Shown: positions 48,379-60,008 of the stretch, one piece after another
Numbering within the stretch: the stretch's first letter is position 1
How the letters are laid out: the number at the start of each line of letters is the position of its first letter
NCBI RefSeq assembly: GCF_050303215.1
Contig: NZ_JBNLBH010000052.1
Span: 73,727-137,726 of the forward strand
From: Haliangium sp050303215
GTDB lineage: Bacteria > Myxococcota_A > Polyangia > Haliangiales > Haliangiaceae
DNA: 64,000 nt
Direction of reading: 5' to 3'
Made by a program: the position numbers and the translations under genes
The notes under the pieces: model-generated
What the model saw: only the letters and a program-made list of their open reading frames with translations
What the model was told of the DNA's origin: nothing
The model's database searches: none

Positions 48379-49719
48379 ATGACGCCTCGCTCAGCCAAAC
48401 CCGCTCGCGGCCGTCTCGTGGGCATGCTCGTGCCCGTAGGCGTGCCCGTCCTCGTGGGTGGAATCGTGGGCCTCGCGCTCGCCCTGGGCGCCCCGAGCCG
48501 GGTCGAGGCCAGCCCTGAAGGCGACCCCGGGCCACCTGTCCCTACCCGTGCGGACGCCCCGACCCCGACCGAGGTCACATCGGGCCAGGCCGCCGAGCCG
48601 GCGCTGGGCGGGCTCACCGACGCCGAGGTCGCGGCCCGCTTCGAGGCCGCCGCCCGGGCCATGTCCGAGGGCCGCCGGCGCGAGGCCGCCGAGGGCTTCG
48701 TCCGGCTGGCCGAAGACGCGCCCGAGCACACCCTGGCGTCCGAGGCCCTGTTCTCGGCCGCCAAGCTGTACGAAGAACGCCTGACCGAGCCGACCACGGC
48801 CCTGTCCCTGTACCGGCGCCTGCTCGACCGCTACCCCCAGGCCCGCACCGCCCTGGCGGCCCAACGCCGGGCCCAGACCATCGCCGACCAGCTCGGCCCC
48901 GACGCCGCCGGCGCCGAGGCGCTGGCCCGGTTCACGGCCGTGCTGCAGCGCTTCTCCGACACGCCCGAGGCCGACGCCATCGCCGAGGTCGAGGCCATCC
49001 TGGCCGCGTACCCGGACTGGCCGGGCGCGCCCCGCGCGCTGCTGTGGCTGGCCCAGGTCCACCGCCGCGGCGGGCGTCACCAGGCCGCGCTCGACCGCTA
49101 CCTCGCCGCCGCCGCCGTCACCGAGCCCGACTCGGACGAGCTGTTTTCGGCCTATCTCGGCGCCGGCGACATGGCCACCCGCCTGGGCCGCTACCGCGAC
49201 GCCGAGGGCTACTACCAGCGCCTGCCGGTGGCCGGCGATCCCGGCCGCCGGCGCAGCCTCGACGACGCCCTGGCCGCGCTCACGCTCGACCGCACCCGGG
49301 CCTGGATCTATCGGCTGTGCTTCGCCCTGCTGGCCCTTATCGCGGCCGCTCTGCTGCTGTCGCTGCGCCTGGCCGCGGGCAGCCGCCAGGCCGCCGTGCG
49401 CGCGCTCGCGACCGTACCCACCGAGGTCGTGTTCATGCTCCCCATCGCCGCCGTGCTCACCGGCGCCGCCCTCACCACCCACGAGAGCATCGGACCGGCC
49501 GTGGCCATCGTGTGCGCCGGCGGGCTGGTGTTCACCTGGCTGAGCGGCGTCGGTCTGCGCGCCGCCGAGGTCCACCAGGCCCGCTTCGGCCGCCTCCGCC
49601 CCCTCGTGCACGCCGTGGCCGTGGCCGTGGCCGCCCTCGCCCTCGTCTACGTCGCGCTGCACCGCAACCACTTGCTCGACACGCTGGTCGAAACCGTGCG
49701 CTTCGGGCCCGACGTGTAG
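48379..49719 (+). CDS. TPR protein with N- and C-terminal membrane segments
   Basis: A 446-residue protein. An N-terminal hydrophobic segment (LVPVGVPVLVGGIVGLALAL) is followed by about 240 residues of tetratricopeptide-like helices (AEDAPEHTLASEALFSAAKL, YPDWPGAPRALLWLAQVHRR). Four C-terminal transmembrane helices follow (CFALLALIAAALLLSL, VFMLPIAAVLTGAALT, VAIVCAGGLVFTWL, AVAVAVAALALVYVAL). It probably exposes the TPR part to the periplasm and may help assemble an envelope complex. AGGA precedes the ATG. It lies 97 bases after the sigma-54 regulator and may be in its operon. Confidence 0.75.
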   Translation: MTPRSAKPARGRLVGMLVPVGVPVLVGGIVGLALALGAPSRVEASPEGDPGPPVPTRADAPTPTEVTSGQAAEPALGGLTDAEVAARFEAAARAMSEGRRREAAEGFVRLAEDAPEHTLASEALFSAAKLYEERLTEPTTALSLYRRLLDRYPQARTALAAQRRAQTIADQLGPDAAGAEALARFTAVLQRFSDTPEADAIAEVEAILAAYPDWPGAPRALLWLAQVHRRGGRHQAALDRYLAAAAVTEPDSDELFSAYLGAGDMATRLGRYRDAEGYYQRLPVAGDPGRRRSLDDALAALTLDRTRAWIYRLCFALLALIAAALLLSLRLAAGSRQAAVRALATVPTEVVFMLPIAAVLTGAALTTHESIGPAVAIVCAGGLVFTWLSGVGLRAAEVHQARFGRLRPLVHAVAVAVAALALVYVALHRNHLLDTLVETVRFGPDV

Positions 49720-49760
49720 CCCCGCGACCGCACGGCCGGGTCCCGTCTCGCGACCGCGGC

Positions 49761-50873
49761 TCAGCCCGCGCCGTCGAGCACGGCCTCGGCCAGGACCTGG
49801 ACCAGGGTCTTGACCTCGACCCCATCCGGGGCGTTGCTGCGCAGCATGAAGGCGCAGGTCGGGCACGAGGTCACGACCGTGCCACCACCGCCGCGGGTCA
49901 GCTCGCGCAGCCGCCGCCGCGCCATGGCGTCGGCCACCTCGGGCATCGTCTTGGGCAGGAGCCCGGCGCCGCCGCAGCACTCCGTGTCGGTGCCCGACCA
50001 GCTCAGCTCGCGCACGTCGGCCACCCGGGACAACACCTGCCGGGGCTCGTCGATGACGCCCTCGTAGCGGGCCAGGTAGCACGGGTCGTGGTAGTAGACC
50101 GGCTTCTTGTCGCGCCGCTCGGGCACGCTCGTGACCGCGCGCGCGAGCATCTCGGGCAGGCTGACGATCTCGGTCGACAGCGAGATCCCCTCGGCCGGAT
50201 ACGACGCCCGCAGGGTGTACACGCACGCCGAGCAGCCCATCACCACGGTGCGAAAGCCCTTGAGCCCGGTGGCCACCTTGCTCGCGTGCCAGCGGAACGC
50301 GTCCGGATGCCCCGCCGCCAGCAGGGGGTAGCCGGCGCAGGCCTGGCCGCCGTCGACCAGCTTGACGGTCGCGCCGGTGACGCGCTCGAGCACGTCCAGG
50401 GCCGGGGTGAGCGAGCTCGGGTCCTTGCCGATCGCGTCGCAGCCGGGCCAGTAGCCGACCAGGTCGTCCTCCGAGCGGCGCTCCTCGTCCACGCTGCGGC
50501 GCATATCATCGACCAGGCGCTGGTCGCGGTTGCGGAAGCGGTCGGGGTACCCGGTCAGCGCGGCGTGGCCCACGCCCCGGGCCTGGGCCTCGGCCCGGCC
50601 CGCGAACAGCACCAGCCCGGGCTCGTTGTCGTGGTCGCAGTACACGGTGCAGTGCCGGCAGCCGGTGCAGGCCCAGATCGGCGCCAGGGCGTCCTCGGTC
50701 CACGGCTGCGCGCCTTTGCGCACCTGGTTGAGCCGATCCATCTTGGCCTGCGGGATCAGGGTCTCGTGGCCCGAGGCCATCGACACCGGACAGGCGTGCC
50801 GGCACATCTTGGGGCAGTAGGTACAGTAGTCGAGCTGCCGGGCGACGCTCGCCGAAGAGAACGGTTCGGACAC
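49761..50873 (-). CDS. Fe-S/CCG-domain oxidoreductase subunit (GlpC/HdrD-like)
   Basis: A 370-residue soluble redox protein. Two [4Fe-4S] motifs are at the N-terminus (CTYCPKMCRHACP and CTGCRHCTVYC). Two cysteine-rich CCG-type domains follow: the first has GYWPGCD and then ACAGYPL, where one CCG Cys is Ala; the second is intact (HDPCYLAR, ECCGGAG, CPTCAF). Such proteins pass electrons in lactate, glycolate, glycerol-3-phosphate or heterodisulfide enzymes. No flavin partner is adjacent, so the substrate is open. Confidence 0.88.
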   Translation of the reverse strand: MSEPFSSASVARQLDYCTYCPKMCRHACPVSMASGHETLIPQAKMDRLNQVRKGAQPWTEDALAPIWACTGCRHCTVYCDHDNEPGLVLFAGRAEAQARGVGHAALTGYPDRFRNRDQRLVDDMRRSVDEERRSEDDLVGYWPGCDAIGKDPSSLTPALDVLERVTGATVKLVDGGQACAGYPLLAAGHPDAFRWHASKVATGLKGFRTVVMGCSACVYTLRASYPAEGISLSTEIVSLPEMLARAVTSVPERRDKKPVYYHDPCYLARYEGVIDEPRQVLSRVADVRELSWSGTDTECCGGAGLLPKTMPEVADAMARRRLRELTRGGGGTVVTSCPTCAFMLRSNAPDGVEVKTLVQVLAEAVLDGAG

Positions 50874-50925
50874 GGTCCGGCACTATATCATCCCGCTTCC
50901 AACCGCATCCATCGAGGACGTGTCC

Positions 50926-52125
<1,200 letters not shown>

Positions 52126-52325
52126 CGGCGCTTGCGCCCGCCGGGCCACTCCCGACCGGTCGCTGGCCGTACCCATTTGCTCCCGACGGCCGGGCGTCCT
52201 ACCTTCACGGCCTCAGCGAACCCCGCCCGCTCGCCGCCGCGCTCCGCCGCCCGCGCTCGCCCTGCCGAGTCCGACCGGCGGGGCCTCGCCGAGCCCAATC
52301 ATCGACAACCAATCAGGAGTCAGAG

Positions 52326-53327
52326 ATGGAATACCGCCGCCTGGGATCCTCCGGCCTCAAGGTCAGCGCGCTCTCGTTCGGATCGTGGGTCACCTTCGGC
52401 AACCAGATGGACATAGACGCCGCGCTCGCGTGCATGAGCGCGGCCTATGACGTCGGGGTCAACTTCTTCGACAACGCCGAGGTCTACGCCGCGGGCAAGT
52501 CCGAAGAGGTCATGGGCGCCGCGCTGAAGAAGGCCGGCTGGCGCCGCGACAGCTACATCGTGTCGAGCAAGGTGCTGTGGGGCAGCGTGCCCGACGCCAA
52601 GCCGAGCCAGCGAGGGCTCAGCCGCAAGCACGTGATCGAGGCCTGCGACCAGGCCCTCACCCGCCTGGGCGTGGACTACCTCGACCTGTACTACTGCCAT
52701 CGCCCCGATCCCGAGGTCCCGATCGAGGAGACCGTGCGGGCCATGAGCGAGCTGATCTGGCGCGGCAAGGTGCTGTACTGGGGCACCTCGGAGTGGTCGG
52801 CGCAGCAGCTCATGGAAGCCTACGGCGTGGCCCGGCAGTACAACCTGATCCCGCCGACCATGGAGCAGCCGCAGTATCACATGTTCCACCGCCAGCGGGT
52901 CGAGGTCGAGTACGCCCGCCTGTACCACACCATCGGCCTGGGCACGACCATCTGGTCGCCGCTGGCCTCGGGGCTGCTCACCGGCAAGTACAACGACGGC
53001 ATCCCCGACGGCAGCCGGCTCACCCTGCCCGGCTACGAGTGGCTGCGCAAGCTGTACGAGAGCGAGGCCTGGCAGAGCCGGCTCGGGGCCGTGCGCAAGC
53101 TGACCGCGCTGGCCCAGGAGCTGGGCACCTCCACGGCCAAGCTGGCCATCGCCTGGTGCCTCAAGAACCCCAACGTCAGCACCGTGATCACGGGCGCGTC
53201 GCGGGTGGAGCAGGTGAGCGAGAACATGGCCGCCCTGGCCGTGGCCGACCAGCTCACGGACGACGTGGTCGAGGCCATCGAGGGCATCCTGCAAAACAAG
53301 CCCGAGCCCATGGAGTGGCAGCAGTAG
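52326..53327 (+). CDS. Aldo/keto reductase, potassium-channel beta-subunit-like
   Basis: A 333-residue TIM-barrel reductase. The catalytic tetrad is visible: Asp and Tyr in FFDNAEVYAAG, Lys in VSSKVLWG and His in YYCHRPDPE. WGTSEWSAQQLMEA and STVITGASRVEQVSEN are typical of the AKR6 (Kv-beta-like) group, which uses NADPH to reduce aldehydes. The AGGAG site sets the start. It stands 200 bases after the PLP enzyme on the same strand; a shared transcript is possible. Confidence 0.93.
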   Translation: MEYRRLGSSGLKVSALSFGSWVTFGNQMDIDAALACMSAAYDVGVNFFDNAEVYAAGKSEEVMGAALKKAGWRRDSYIVSSKVLWGSVPDAKPSQRGLSRKHVIEACDQALTRLGVDYLDLYYCHRPDPEVPIEETVRAMSELIWRGKVLYWGTSEWSAQQLMEAYGVARQYNLIPPTMEQPQYHMFHRQRVEVEYARLYHTIGLGTTIWSPLASGLLTGKYNDGIPDGSRLTLPGYEWLRKLYESEAWQSRLGAVRKLTALAQELGTSTAKLAIAWCLKNPNVSTVITGASRVEQVSENMAALAVADQLTDDVVEAIEGILQNKPEPMEWQQ

Positions 53328-53354
53328 CGGCCTGGGTCGACGGGCACTCCCAGC

Positions 53355-53918
53355 TCAGGGCGCGGGCCACTGCTTCTCGCTGCCGCACTCCGGCATGGAC
53401 GTGCCCATGTACGGGTTGGCCAGCTTGGTGTCGACCTGGACCCAGCGACCGTAGCCCTCGGCCATCGGGCACTCGAACACGTGATAGCCCTCGCTCAGCG
53501 ATGGGGCCGACTCGAGCAGGGTCACCAGCGGACGGCTGATCTCGCCAAAGTGCTCACGCATGCGGGCGAGCTCGGTCGCGGGCACGGCGGCCAAGGCCTC
53601 GGCCTGGGTGGCGATGGCCTCGAGCTGCTTGCGCGAGGCCGGGTCGGCCTGCCGCAGCGCGGCGTCGGTGGCCTGGTGCAAGGCCTTGGCAGCGGCCGCG
53701 ACCTCGGCGCCTTGGTCCTTCACCAGCAGTGCGCGCACGGCGTCATAGCGGTTGACCAGCTCACGCACGATCTCGGGGCTCTCGGCCAAGGGCCGAACGG
53801 CGCCGTCGTGATCGGCGCTCTTGCTGCACCCGAAGGCGAGCGCGGCCAGACACGACAGCGCCAACCAGCGGCTCGCGACCCGGACAGAGGACAATGGGCG
53901 GGGGACGAAGGTGAACAT
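53355..53918 (-). CDS. DUF3347 lipoprotein, metal-resistance-like
   Basis: A 187-residue lipoprotein (lipobox AFGC). A helical middle region precedes the C-terminal motif set typical of DUF3347 proteins: FECPMAEGYGRWVQVD, LANPYMGTSMPECG. This domain occurs in CusB/CopB-type copper and silver resistance proteins, where the Cys/Met cluster binds metal. No efflux gene is adjacent. It lies 27 bases after the large serine hydrolase gene on the same strand, suggesting co-transcription. Confidence 0.85.
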   Translation of the reverse strand: MFTFVPRPLSSVRVASRWLALSCLAALAFGCSKSADHDGAVRPLAESPEIVRELVNRYDAVRALLVKDQGAEVAAAAKALHQATDAALRQADPASRKQLEAIATQAEALAAVPATELARMREHFGEISRPLVTLLESAPSLSEGYHVFECPMAEGYGRWVQVDTKLANPYMGTSMPECGSEKQWPAP

Positions 53919-53945
53919 AGAGTCTCCGGATTGGTGGCGCCGCCC

Positions 53946-56441
<2,496 letters not shown>

Positions 56442-56512
56442 GGCCGCGGAGCATACCGCAAGCGGCCCGGATGGGCAGGTCCCGGGGACGCCGAGTCGCG
56501 GAACCGGCGCGA

Positions 56513-57016
56513 TCAGGCCGGCCGGCGCTTGGGCCCGGTCAGGGTCCGGATGGTCGCTCGCGCGACCAGCTCGCCGCTCACGTCGAAGATGGACACCGGC
56601 AGCTCGACCTCGGTGCGGGCGGCTGAGCGCGGAATCTCGACCTCGCAGGTGGCGGTGAGGGTGCCCCGGGCCTTCTTGACGTAGTCGATGGATATCCCGG
56701 TGATGATGAAGCGGGCATCGTCGGGGAGCGAGTACGCGAGCGCGAGGCTCCCGGTCAGCTCGGCCAGGTTCACCAGCGCGACGGCGTGGATGGAGCGCAG
56801 GTGGTTGCGCACGGCCCGGCGGTCGTCGAGGCGCACCCGCGACCGGCCCGGCGCGAGCTCCTCGACCTGGGCCCCAATGCTACCGGTGTAGGGCGCGAGC
56901 GTGCCCAGGAAGCGGCTGAACAGGCGCGGACCACCGGGCAGGCCGCGCAGCCGCTCCCAGGCCAGTCGGACGTGGTTGCCGGGCTTCTCGATGTCGGGGA
57001 GGAGGCGGGACAGCAT
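56513..57016 (-). CDS. DUF4442 hotdog-fold protein (thioesterase-like)
   Basis: A protein of about 167 residues. The hotdog core is seen in NHLRSIHAVALVNLAELTGS, followed by strands FIITGISIDYVKKARGTLT and ISIFDVSGELVARATI. DUF4442 proteins are related to PaaI/YiiD thioesterases and probably act on acyl-CoA. Position 57016 is chosen as start; an ATG seven codons upstream is possible. It is divergent from the kinase gene at 57096. Confidence 0.8.
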   Translation of the reverse strand: MLSRLLPDIEKPGNHVRLAWERLRGLPGGPRLFSRFLGTLAPYTGSIGAQVEELAPGRSRVRLDDRRAVRNHLRSIHAVALVNLAELTGSLALAYSLPDDARFIITGISIDYVKKARGTLTATCEVEIPRSAARTEVELPVSIFDVSGELVARATIRTLTGPKRRPA

Positions 57017-57095
57017 CAGTGGGAGCGTACCACACATCGGATTCTCGCGAACTTGTGGTTGTCACTCGTGGACCGGCGTCCGAGAATGGACAACC

Positions 57096-58838
57096 ATGCG
57101 GGCACCGGTCCAGGTCGGCGACGTCATCGCCAACAAGTACGAGATCGAGCGGGTGCTGGCCGAAGGTGGGATGGGCATCGTGGTGGTAGCGCGGCATCAA
57201 CACCTGCACAAACAGGTGGCGATCAAGTTCATGCTGCCCGAGCTGATGCACGCCGGCATCGAACCCGACGCGCTGGAGCGCTTCCTGCGCGAAGGTCGGG
57301 CCGCGGTCCGGCTGCACGGCGAGAACGTGGCCCGGGTGCTCGACGTGGACAAGCTGCCCGGCGAGATCCCGTACATGGTGATGGAGTTCCTGCACGGGGA
57401 GGACCTGAGCGAGCACCTGGAGACCCACGGGCCGCTGCCCATCGCCGAAGCCGTGGACTACGTGCTGCAGGCCTGCGTGGCCATGGCCGAGGCCCACATG
57501 GCCGGCATCATCCACCGCGACCTCAAGCCCAGCAACCTGTTCCTCACCCGCCGGCCGGACGGCTCGCCGCTGATCAAGGTGCTCGACTTCGGCATCTCCA
57601 AGCTGTACGCCGACGTGGACGGGCGCCAAACCCAGACCGCGGTGGTGATGGGCTCACCGCTGTACATGCCGCCGGAGCAGGCCGAGTCGGCCCGCAACGT
57701 GGACGTGCGCTCGGACATCTGGTCCCTGGGCGTCATCCTGTACGAGGCCACCTCGCGCCGGCTGCCGTTCCAGGGCGCGCAGAGCACCGCGGCGCTGTTG
57801 GCCAAGCTGATGTACGAAGCCCCGGTGCCGCTGTCCGAGTCCGCGCCCAGCCTGCCGGCGCGCTTCTGCGCGGTCGTGGACCGCTGCCTCGCCAAGGAGC
57901 CGGACCAGCGCTACCAGAGCGTGGGCGAGCTGGCCACTGCGCTGGCGCCGTTTGCGTCCAACGTCGGGCAGTCGGCTGTGGCCTCGATCCACGCCATGGT
58001 GGGGGGCCGCGCCGGCGGTACGCTCCCGGCCACGGTCGGGCGCGAGCCACGGGCGCACCGGCCGGACGAGCTCGGCAGCGCGGCCACGCACCTGCTCGGA
58101 GGCGCGACCCCGGTCCAGGCCGGATCGGCGCCGGCGGCAGCCGGCAAAGCGGCGGTCGCCGGGGCGCGGGCCGCGGAGGCCAAGGCCGGGTTTGGCGAGG
58201 GCCGCGATCTCGGCTTTGGGGCCAAGGGGCTCGAGGGAGTGGCGTCGCTGGAGCTCGAGGTCGAGGCTCGGCCAACGCAGAGCGCGGCGGTGAAGATGGC
58301 TGAGGCGGCACAGAAGCGCATGGTGGCCGGGGTGAACGAGGCGCCGCGGTCGAAGTGGGCGGATCCGGTCCGACTCGCGGGGGTAGCGGTGGCGCTGGCG
58401 CTGGCGGTGCTCACGGTGCTGGCGTTGCGCGGAAACGGCGGGCCGGCGGCGCTGGACTCGCTCAATGAGCTGCTGTCCCGGCTGGGCCACGGCGCGACCG
58501 GGTGGGCGGGCACGACGATGCAGATGCTGAGCGGCTCGCTGGTGCAGGTGGGGCTGCCGCTGGCGGCGGCGCTGGTGCTGGCCCGGTTCGGGCAAGGGCT
58601 CGCGGCCTGCGTCATGGCGTGGTGGATCGGCGACAACCTGGTCCACGTGGCCCGCGCGATCGGGCGCGCGCCGACGGAGACGTTCTCGCCGATCACGGGC
58701 GGGGTGCAGCCGTGGAGTCACCTGCTGGCGGCCTGGGAGATCGAGGCCCACGCCGCGACCCTCTCGCAGGTGGTGTTCTGGATCGGCGGCGCGCTGATGG
58801 CGACCGCGGTCGTGGCGCTGGTTCGGCGTTCACTGTAG
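57096..58838 (+). CDS. Ser/Thr protein kinase fused to a membrane domain
   Basis: A 580-residue kinase. The catalytic domain (about 8-290) shows LAEGGMGIVVVARH, catalytic Lys in QVAIKFM, HRDLKPSN, LDFGISK and MPPEQAES. A low-complexity linker of about 130 residues follows. The C-terminal 150 residues contain about four transmembrane helices with the conserved-looking WWIGDNLVHVARAIGRAP and GGVQPWSHLLAAWEIEAH. I recall this membrane domain as a stand-alone protein in other bacteria (with a GEHDW-like motif), so this is a fusion of sensor and kinase. Its ligand is unknown. Confidence 0.88.
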   Translation: MRAPVQVGDVIANKYEIERVLAEGGMGIVVVARHQHLHKQVAIKFMLPELMHAGIEPDALERFLREGRAAVRLHGENVARVLDVDKLPGEIPYMVMEFLHGEDLSEHLETHGPLPIAEAVDYVLQACVAMAEAHMAGIIHRDLKPSNLFLTRRPDGSPLIKVLDFGISKLYADVDGRQTQTAVVMGSPLYMPPEQAESARNVDVRSDIWSLGVILYEATSRRLPFQGAQSTAALLAKLMYEAPVPLSESAPSLPARFCAVVDRCLAKEPDQRYQSVGELATALAPFASNVGQSAVASIHAMVGGRAGGTLPATVGREPRAHRPDELGSAATHLLGGATPVQAGSAPAAAGKAAVAGARAAEAKAGFGEGRDLGFGAKGLEGVASLELEVEARPTQSAAVKMAEAAQKRMVAGVNEAPRSKWADPVRLAGVAVALALAVLTVLALRGNGGPAALDSLNELLSRLGHGATGWAGTTMQMLSGSLVQVGLPLAAALVLARFGQGLAACVMAWWIGDNLVHVARAIGRAPTETFSPITGGVQPWSHLLAAWEIEAHAATLSQVVFWIGGALMATAVVALVRRSL

Positions 58839-58887
58839 CTGCCGTAGGCGCCCCGGCTCGGCCGGAGTAGGCCGGCGGCGAACCTGG

Positions 58888-59838
58888 CTACGGCTGCCCG
58901 GCGGCGGCGCGGGCGGCCACGCAGTGGGGGTGCAGGGGCTCGCGGGTGCCGTCGATGTACAGGATCTCGAGGCCCGAGGCGCCCTTGTCGATCGCGGCCC
59001 GCCACCAGCGCGTGCCCTGCTGCCATCGGCACAGCGCCAGGTCGCCGCTCGCACCGGCCCGGGGCGCGCTGGCCAGCGGGGCCACCTGGGCAGGAGTCAG
59101 CGGCATCGGCGTGCTGCCGTCGGCCCAGGCGACTGTGACCGCGCCGTCCTCGAGCGCAATGACCTTGGCCTCCCACCACGAGCCGTCGGTCCACTCGGCC
59201 AGGACGTGGTCGTCCACGCGGACCGGCGTGCCGACCGTGGCTGGCACCAGGCCGTGCATGCGCGCGGCCAGTCGGATGCGATCGAGGGCGGCGTCGCCGC
59301 GCGCGGCGGCCCAGGCGGATAGTCCGTCCGGAATCGGCAAGGTGGCGGCGCGGTCGAGCGCGCGCACGCCGGTCCCGGCGCCGGGGTCCGCGATCGGCAG
59401 GAGTTCGAGCGCGTCGCCACTGGCCGCCTCGACGTGGCAGAGCTGCCAGGTCCCGCCCTCGGCGGGGCACAGCAGCCAGTCGCCCGCGCTCGCCGTGGCC
59501 GGCGGGGCGTCCATGGGAACGACCCAGCCGCGCGGCCGGAAGGATAGGTCGGGCGGGGGCTGATCCCAGGCCACCGCGACCAACTCCCCCTGCACGGTGA
59601 CCACCGTGGCCTCCCAGAAGGAGTCGTTCCAGCGCGCAACCACGCGCGCGCCCGGGGCCAGATCGTCGGGCGCCGCGGTCTCCGGGACGGCCTCCGGGCG
59701 GGCCTCGTCGCAGCGGCACGCCGTCGCCGGCGCGAGGCACGCGGCGCCCGCGGCCAGGCCCAGGGTCAGGGTCGCGGCCAGGACGAAGCCGAAGAGGATT
59801 GGGCGGTGATGCGTCGGTTCGGTGCTCTGTATGCTCAT
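58888..59838 (-). CDS. Exported protein with Tudor/agenet-like SH3 repeats
   Basis: A 316-residue protein with strong ribosome site AAGGAGAGGT. The signal peptide (LFGFVLAATLTLGLAAGAAC) could also be a lipobox. The mature protein has two to four small SH3-like beta repeats: RVVARWNDSFWEATVV, AVAWDQPPPDLSF, VLAEWTDGSWWEAKVI and TVAWADGSTPMPL. These look like the DUF4537/Tudor-type folds that recur in Myxococcota surface proteins. Several cysteine pairs are present. Function is unknown. It is convergent with the kinase gene. Confidence 0.75.
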   Translation of the reverse strand: MSIQSTEPTHHRPILFGFVLAATLTLGLAAGAACLAPATACRCDEARPEAVPETAAPDDLAPGARVVARWNDSFWEATVVTVQGELVAVAWDQPPPDLSFRPRGWVVPMDAPPATASAGDWLLCPAEGGTWQLCHVEAASGDALELLPIADPGAGTGVRALDRAATLPIPDGLSAWAAARGDAALDRIRLAARMHGLVPATVGTPVRVDDHVLAEWTDGSWWEAKVIALEDGAVTVAWADGSTPMPLTPAQVAPLASAPRAGASGDLALCRWQQGTRWWRAAIDKGASGLEILYIDGTREPLHPHCVAARAAAGQP

Positions 59839-60008
59839 GTCGGACCTCTCCTTGTGCAACGCGCGGCGGGCTGCAACGATTCGGCCGCAGCGGCGCCGGC
59901 ACCCGGTCGCGAACAACGGTTCGTCCGGCGGCCGTAATCTCGTCCGGGAATAGCCGGAAACACCTGCGCGTCCTCACAGGAGTCTACCGCGAAGCGGAGC
60001 CCCGCCCG

